Positions 59,310-64,000 of a DNA stretch of 64,000 bases are shown piece by piece. The stretch is taken from contig NZ_CAXBIB010000006.1 of assembly GCF_963975745.1 (NCBI RefSeq), positions 62,001 to 126,000 on the forward strand. Direction: 5' to 3'. The stretch comes from Parvibaculum sp963975745 (GTDB lineage: Bacteria > Pseudomonadota > Alphaproteobacteria > Parvibaculales > Parvibaculaceae). The stretch's first letter is position 1. Each line of letters starts with the position of its first letter. Position numbers and translations under genes: made by a program. The notes beneath the pieces were generated by a model, which saw only the letters and a list, made by a program, of their open reading frames with translations, did no database searches and had not been told where the DNA came from.

Positions 59310-61853
59310 TCACACCAGCCTTGTCGCCTCTTCTATCAGTTTGTCGGCCGCTTCGGAAAGCAGGGCCTCGTTGGCTTCGCCGTCGACCTGGACCTTGCCG
59401 ATGTCGAGCAGGACGGGGACGGCGAGCGGCGAGACGCGGTCGAGGCGTTTCAGGACGATGCGGCCCCGAATGCGTTTCAGCATGTCGGCGACGCGGGCGA
59501 TGTCGAGCAGGCCCGAAGCGGCGTCATTATAGGTGGCGCGCAAGAGGATGTGATCGGGTTCGTGCTCGCGCAGCACATTATATATGAGATCGGAGGAGAA
59601 GGTGACCTGGCGGCCGGTCTTCTCCTGACCGGGATAGCGGCGCTCGATGAGACCGGAAATGATCGCGCAATCGCGGAAGGTGCGCTTCAGCAGGCTCGAT
59701 TCGGCGAGCCAGGCATCGAGATCGTCGCCCAGCATGTCCTCGGCGAACAATTCGCCGAGCGGCAATTCGTGGCGCTGATGCATCAGGCCCGGATCGCGCA
59801 GGCACCAGATCGCCAGCGCATATTCCGACGCGACAAAGCCCATGGGACGCGCGCCAGCGCGGTCGAGGCGGCGGGTCAGCAGCATGCCGAGCGTCTGATG
59901 CGCGAGGCGGCCCTCGAAGGGGTAGCAGACGAGATAGAACTTGTCGCCGCGCGGGAAGCACTCGACCAGCAGATTGTCTTCGCCGGGGAGCACAGAACGC
60001 CAGCTCTGCATTTCGAGCCATTCGCGGACCTGCGGCGGCAGGTGCCGCCACTCCGCCTTGTGCGCCAGCATGCGGCGGACGCGGGCGGCCAGATAGGTCG
60101 AGAGCGGAAACTTGCCGCCATAGTAGGACGGGATCATGGGCGACGGATCGTTCGACTTCGTGACCAGGGCCTCGGTTTCGGCGAGACCTTCGAAACGCAA
60201 TATGTGGCCGGCGAAGAGGAAGGTGTCGCCGGGCGAAAGCTGGTCGATGAAATATTCCTCGATCTCGCCGAGATAGCGCCCGCCCATGCCGCCGACGGGG
60301 CGGCGTCCGCCGCGCCTGATCATGCGCACCTTCAGCATCGGCGCCTCGACGATGGTGCCGACATTCATGCGGTATTGCTGGATGACGGAAGGCGAGGACG
60401 CGCGCAGGCGCATGTCGCCCTCGAGTTTCGCGTTGGGACGCAGGCGGGCGAAGCGGTCATAGGTTTTCAGCGCGTAGCCGCCGGTGGCGACGAAATCGAC
60501 CACCTTCATGAAATCTTCGCGTGTCAGCGCGCGGTAGGGCGCGGCGGAACGGACTTCCGCATAGAGATCGTCCGGGTCGAAGGGGGCGGAACAGGCGCAG
60601 CCCAGAATGTGCTGCGCCAGCACGTCGAGCGCGCCGGTGCGCGCGATCATGCCGTCCTGCGCGCCTTCCAGCGCGGCGGCGCGGGCGGCCTCGCATTCGA
60701 GCACCTCGAAACGGTTGGCCGGCACCAGCAGCGCACGCGAGGGCTCGTCGAGGCGGTGATTGGCGCGGCCGATGCGCTGCAGCAAGCGGCTGGCGCCTTT
60801 CGGGGCGCCCATGTTGACGACGAGATCGACCTCGCCCCAGTCGATGCCGAGATCGAGGGTAGAGGTACAGACGACGGCGCGCAGGCTCCCCGCCGACATG
60901 GCGGCCTCGACCTTGCGGCGGGCTTCGGCGGCGAGCGAACCATGATGGAGCGCGATGGGGAGCGCGTCGTCGTTCAAGCGCCAGAGTTCCTGAAAGACGA
61001 ATTCGGCCTGGCTGCGCGTGTTGACGAAGACCAGCACGATGCGGTTTGCGCGGATCGCCTCATAGACGGCGGGGAGCGCGTGGCGCGCCGAATGACCCGA
61101 CCAGGGAATGCGCGCCTCGCCGCCCTCCTCGTCCGGCAGGCCGGTGGCGACGATGCCGATCTCCGGCGCGGCGCCGGGGGGCGCGACGACGATGTCGGCG
61201 AGGCTTTCGCCTTCCGCCGGTTGCGGCAGCAGATAGCGGCGGAGTGCATCGGGCTCGGCGACGGTGGCCGAGAGGCCGACGCGGCGAGCGGCGGGGGCCA
61301 GACGCGCCAGCCGCGCGAGACCGAGCGACAGGAGATCGCCGCGCTTCGAATTGGCCAATGCGTGCAGTTCGTCGAGGACGATGCAGGAAAGCGCGCCGAA
61401 GAATTTCGGCGCGTCGGTGTAGGAGAGCAGCAGCGCCAGTTGTTCCGGCGTCGTCATCAGGATCGAGGGCGGCGTGTGGCGCTGGCGCAGGCGGCGGTTC
61501 TGCGGCGTGTCGCCGGTGCGGGTTTCGATGGCGATGCCGAGGCCCATTTCGGCGAGCGGGATTTCGAGGTTGCGCTTGACGTCGACGGCGAGCGCCTTCA
61601 AGGGCGAGATATAGAGCGTGTGCAGCGCCGGCACGGCTGGCGGATTTTCGACGAGATCGACGAGGCTCGGCAGAAAGCCTGCCAGCGTCTTGCCGGCGCC
61701 TGTGGGCGCGATCAGCAGGACCGATTTTTGCGCGCGGGCAAGATCGAGCAACGCCAGCTGATGGGCGCGCGGGCGCCAGCCACGGGCGGCGAACCAGCGG
61801 GCGAAGGCGGGCGGCAGCGCAGCGGGCGCTTGCACGGGGAGCGGGGCAGTCAT
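59310..61853 (-). CDS. lhr: Ligase-associated DEXH-box helicase (Lhr type)
   Basis: An 847-residue SF2 helicase. Walker A APTGAGKT (49-56), DELH (161-164) and SATVAEP (motif III) are followed by helicase-C motifs TSTLDLGIDWGEVDLVVN and QRIGRANHR (motif VI). A C-terminal winged-helix/beta domain region of about 350 residues follows, as in the Lhr-C1 family. Together with the adjacent pdeM gene it forms part of the ligase-associated cluster that repairs DNA damage. The stop codon at 59310 lies four bases beyond the repeat. Confidence 0.92.
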   Translation of the reverse strand: MTAPLPVQAPAALPPAFARWFAARGWRPRAHQLALLDLARAQKSVLLIAPTGAGKTLAGFLPSLVDLVENPPAVPALHTLYISPLKALAVDVKRNLEIPLAEMGLGIAIETRTGDTPQNRRLRQRHTPPSILMTTPEQLALLLSYTDAPKFFGALSCIVLDELHALANSKRGDLLSLGLARLARLAPAARRVGLSATVAEPDALRRYLLPQPAEGESLADIVVAPPGAAPEIGIVATGLPDEEGGEARIPWSGHSARHALPAVYEAIRANRIVLVFVNTRSQAEFVFQELWRLNDDALPIALHHGSLAAEARRKVEAAMSAGSLRAVVCTSTLDLGIDWGEVDLVVNMGAPKGASRLLQRIGRANHRLDEPSRALLVPANRFEVLECEAARAAALEGAQDGMIARTGALDVLAQHILGCACSAPFDPDDLYAEVRSAAPYRALTREDFMKVVDFVATGGYALKTYDRFARLRPNAKLEGDMRLRASSPSVIQQYRMNVGTIVEAPMLKVRMIRRGGRRPVGGMGGRYLGEIEEYFIDQLSPGDTFLFAGHILRFEGLAETEALVTKSNDPSPMIPSYYGGKFPLSTYLAARVRRMLAHKAEWRHLPPQVREWLEMQSWRSVLPGEDNLLVECFPRGDKFYLVCYPFEGRLAHQTLGMLLTRRLDRAGARPMGFVASEYALAIWCLRDPGLMHQRHELPLGELFAEDMLGDDLDAWLAESSLLKRTFRDCAIISGLIERRYPGQEKTGRQVTFSSDLIYNVLREHEPDHILLRATYNDAASGLLDIARVADMLKRIRGRIVLKRLDRVSPLAVPVLLDIGKVQVDGEANEALLSEAADKLIEEATRLV

Positions 61854-61976
61854 GGCGGGAGGTTAGCAGGCTGCGCGGCGATTGGGGGAGGACGAAAAGG
61901 CGGCGCCTCCACAGCGCCGCCTTCCACCCTCGCCCAGCGGAGGCGCTCCCTCTTTCGCCGCCGCAGCGCGGCAGCG

Positions 61977-63401
61977 CTACCGGACGCGCTCGATCGCGGG
62001 CGGCACCCACCGCCCGTCAACCGCCTCGGGCGCGGGCGCGAAGAGCCGCATGGTGACGCCGAGCTTGCCGCTTGCCGGTGCGGGCAGCCAGTTCGACTCC
62101 CGCGCCTTGCCCGGGCTTTCGTGCTGCAGGTAGATGTCGAGCGAGCCGTGGGCGTTGAAGGTCAATGCGTCCCTGTCGCCGATGGCGAAACGGTTGAGCG
62201 GATTGGCGACCTGAAAGCCCTCCTCGTCATACATCGTCAACGACCAGAAAGCGTTCGCCGGCGGAAGTTCGTCCTTGCCGAAATGCAGCACATAGTCCTG
62301 GCCGCCCATCAGCGGCTGTCCCGCCGCGTCGGCGAGGTTCATGGGATATACGGCGTCCTCCGGCGACAGGGCGCCGAGACCGATCATGGTGACGATCGCG
62401 CGTTTCAGATAGTCGTTGCCGTAGACACCGAAACCCGAGCGGCCGATCAGCCAGCCATTGCGGGTCTCGCCGATGCTTGCCGTGACGCCTTTCATCAGCG
62501 TCTGCACCCGGCCCGGCGCGGCCTCAAGCGCGGTACGCGCCGCCGGGTCGAGCGCGGCGATGTCGAAGGGCTTGCCGGCTTCGAGACCGAGCCGCCGCAT
62601 GCGCTCCAGAGCGGCCCAGTCGGTCGGATGCGGCGCGTGCATTTCGAGAAGCTTTCCGGCCCGGGCGAAATAGGCCGCGGCCGGCATGTCGTGCACCTGT
62701 TTCAGCGGATCGGTCGTCATGTCGACGCCGCTATCGGCCGCCGGCGCCGCGGGGTGGCGTTCGGGCGAACCCCATTGCGCCATCGGGACGACCGCCATCC
62801 GGTCCTGAATGGCGTGCACGTTCGCGTAGTCGGCGGGGCCGTTCGTCTGTATACGGCCGATAATCCACACATCCGCGGTCGGCGCGTCGATCCGCCGGAC
62901 GCCATCGGGGAGCTTGCCCTGCCAGCCGGGGGGAACGACGCCCCAGTTTGCGGGGCCGGTGCCGCTGGTGCGCCAGCCCGGCGCCGCGAAGACCTCCGTC
63001 CACATGTCGTAGAAGGGCAGGATGTAGTAGCGCCCGCCAGTGTCGGGCATCGAGACGATCACCGGCCCGTCGCGCAGATCGAGCCAGGCCAGCGAATAGA
63101 GCGTATCGAAATTCGGGCGGACAACCGTGCGCGAGGCGGCGTCCGGGTAGCTGCGACGGTGGTGGAAGGCATTGACCGGACCAACCCCTTCAACCGTGCC
63201 TGCCGGCAGATTGGTCATCACCGCACGCGTCACATCCATCGTGATGAGCGGATAGAAGTAGGCATAGGCCTCGTCGGCCGCCGCCTGTATCTCGCTCTTG
63301 TCGAAGGGAACCGCCGGCGAAGCGGCGGCACTGCCCAACATCATGGCAGCGGCTGCGAGACCGGCTGCCAGAAACACCGACTTCCTCATGCTGTTCGTCA
63401 T
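61977..63401 (-). CDS. DUF1254/DUF1214 domain-containing exported protein
   Basis: A 474-residue exported protein. A signal peptide ends near SAAASP (residue 28). DUF1254 covers the first half (AYAYFYPLITMDVTRAVM, RPNFDTLYSLAWLDLRDGPV, GGRYYILPFYDMWTEVF). DUF1214 follows with NDYLKRAIVTMIGLGAL and ANAFWSLTMYDEEGFQV. The biochemical role of the pair is unknown. AGGAG before the ATG at 63401 fixes the start; the frame upstream to 63518 overlaps the divergent regulator's region. Confidence 0.88.
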   Translation of the reverse strand: MTNSMRKSVFLAAGLAAAAMMLGSAAASPAVPFDKSEIQAAADEAYAYFYPLITMDVTRAVMTNLPAGTVEGVGPVNAFHHRRSYPDAASRTVVRPNFDTLYSLAWLDLRDGPVIVSMPDTGGRYYILPFYDMWTEVFAAPGWRTSGTGPANWGVVPPGWQGKLPDGVRRIDAPTADVWIIGRIQTNGPADYANVHAIQDRMAVVPMAQWGSPERHPAAPAADSGVDMTTDPLKQVHDMPAAAYFARAGKLLEMHAPHPTDWAALERMRRLGLEAGKPFDIAALDPAARTALEAAPGRVQTLMKGVTASIGETRNGWLIGRSGFGVYGNDYLKRAIVTMIGLGALSPEDAVYPMNLADAAGQPLMGGQDYVLHFGKDELPPANAFWSLTMYDEEGFQVANPLNRFAIGDRDALTFNAHGSLDIYLQHESPGKARESNWLPAPASGKLGVTMRLFAPAPEAVDGRWVPPAIERVR

Positions 63402-63516
63402 TTCATGCTCCTGCGTTTTCCCGAAGCGGGCGGCTCCGCGCCGACGCACCTGCCCCGGCGAAGCGGAAGCTAATGCCGGCCATTGAAGTGAATTGTCCCT
63501 ACAGGTACATTTGAGC

Positions 63517-64000
63517 ATGGTTTCCGATGCAACCGAGAAGCGGCTGATCGCCGCCGCGCCTGCAGGCTGGTTTGCCCGCCAGCCGGCCGGATTCCGGCGG
63601 CGGCTGCTCGAACGATCCGTCGAGATGTCATTTTCCGATGGCGACTGGCTCTACGGGACCGAGGATGAGGCGGGCGGCCTTTTCGCCATTTTCGACGGCG
63701 GCGTTCACCTGTTCGCCGCCGTGGCGGACAAGGGCACCGTGCTGATCGACCTGGCGGGGCCCGGCAGATGGTTCGGTCAGGTGGGTTTGCTTCCGCAAAC
63801 GCATCGGCTCGTAACGGCGGTCGCGGCCGGGCCGGTCCGGGCGCTTGCCGTTCCGCGCGGCGTGCTGACGCGCTTCGTCACCGAATTTCCCGACGCATGG
63901 CTATCCTTCACCGCGCTGAACCTGGAGCAAATGCAGGACATGGTGCGTATCGTCGCCGATATTCTCGCGCTGCCGCCCGCCATCCGCGTCGCCGCGCGCC
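63517..64000 (+). CDS. Crp/Fnr family regulator (partial)
   Basis: The first 161 residues of a protein cut by the right edge. The visible part is a cyclic-nucleotide-binding beta-roll: FAIFDGGVHLFA, TVLIDLAGPGRWFGQVGLL (the phosphate-binding-like region), and VRALAVPRGVL. A long helix (LNLEQMQDMVRIVADIL) follows and would lead to an HTH outside the window. Divergent from the DUF1254 gene, 115 bases away, it may regulate that gene. The effector is not predictable. Confidence 0.82.
   Translation, partial: MVSDATEKRLIAAAPAGWFARQPAGFRRRLLERSVEMSFSDGDWLYGTEDEAGGLFAIFDGGVHLFAAVADKGTVLIDLAGPGRWFGQVGLLPQTHRLVTAVAAGPVRALAVPRGVLTRFVTEFPDAWLSFTALNLEQMQDMVRIVADILALPPAIRVAAR

Noticed and set aside
59550..63473. 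A 1307-codon open frame on the plus strand
   Set aside because: It runs antisense to lhr and the DUF1254 gene, both of which have clear domains; high GC removes stop codons from the opposite strand. Composition is Arg/Ala/Gly/Asp-rich without motifs.

Overview
The window is a high-GC, gene-dense stretch of a bacterial chromosome. Gene content points to an alphaproteobacterium: a TIGR02186/Alph_Pro_TM membrane protein beside a TauE-type exporter, a PodJ-like SEL1 protein, an Lhr-type helicase with a PdeM-type phosphoesterase, a TTAA-N7-TTTA site resembling a CtrA box, and a LiuR-type operator. The many acyl-CoA genes and an SsuD-like flavin monooxygenase suggest a specialist in hydrophobic or alkyl substrates, something like Parvibaculum. 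The genus is inference only. I found no tRNA, rRNA, CRISPR array, transposase or prophage gene.

Layout. 0-0.5 kb: a cobalamin riboswitch leads into a BtuF-like binding protein cut by the left edge. 0.5-5.3 kb: SsuD-like monooxygenase, aldo/keto reductase, Gfo/Idh/MocA oxidoreductase, glutathione transferase and a GH17-like lipoprotein. 5.3-9.2 kb: HU protein and class Ia ribonucleotide reductase (nrdA-nrdB). 9.2-13.6 kb: proline iminopeptidase, glutamine-amidotransferase-like protein, an SDR and a CvrA-type K+/H+ antiporter. 13.7-22 kb: two related acyl-CoA dehydrogenases flanking an MpaB-family oxygenase, then MaoC hydratases, a thiolase, an OmpA-like protein and two PaaI-type thioesterases. 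22-26.6 kb: TPR-methyltransferase, two overlapping secreted proteins, a GST-like protein and an orphan encapsulated-ferritin-like protein.

26.6-34.3 kb: SDR, a putative flavoprotein with a styrene-oxide-isomerase-like membrane protein, an SbtA-SbtB bicarbonate transporter pair, an enoyl-CoA hydratase/hydrolase operon and a HicAB module with palindromic operators. 34.4-43.4 kb: acyl-CoA dehydrogenase, three tandem paralogous double-hotdog thioesterases, a TetR-enoyl-CoA hydratase pair with its own operator, an HSL-type esterase and three adjacent DJ-1/PfpI-fold genes. 43.5-50.8 kb: a core beta-oxidation operon (LiuR-like MerR regulator, two acyl-CoA dehydrogenases, thiolase, FadB/FadJ-type protein) behind a MerR-style promoter.

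50.8-64 kb: CAP-domain lipoprotein, TRAP-type binding protein, PodJ-like SEL1 protein, a TauE / TIGR02186 / CcdA operon, pdeM and lhr, a DUF1254/DUF1214 protein and a Crp/Fnr regulator cut by the right edge.

Together the genes cover acyl-CoA oxidation (dehydrogenase, hydratase, dehydrogenase, thiolase), acyl-CoA hydrolysis (at least five thioesterases) and local regulation of both (MerR, TetR). Two short dispersed repeat families stand out. One is a triple 11-bp CTGTCAC repeat placed just after genes at 22.04 and 58.36 kb. The other is a palindromic unit found three times, in which stem arms differ but stay complementary.
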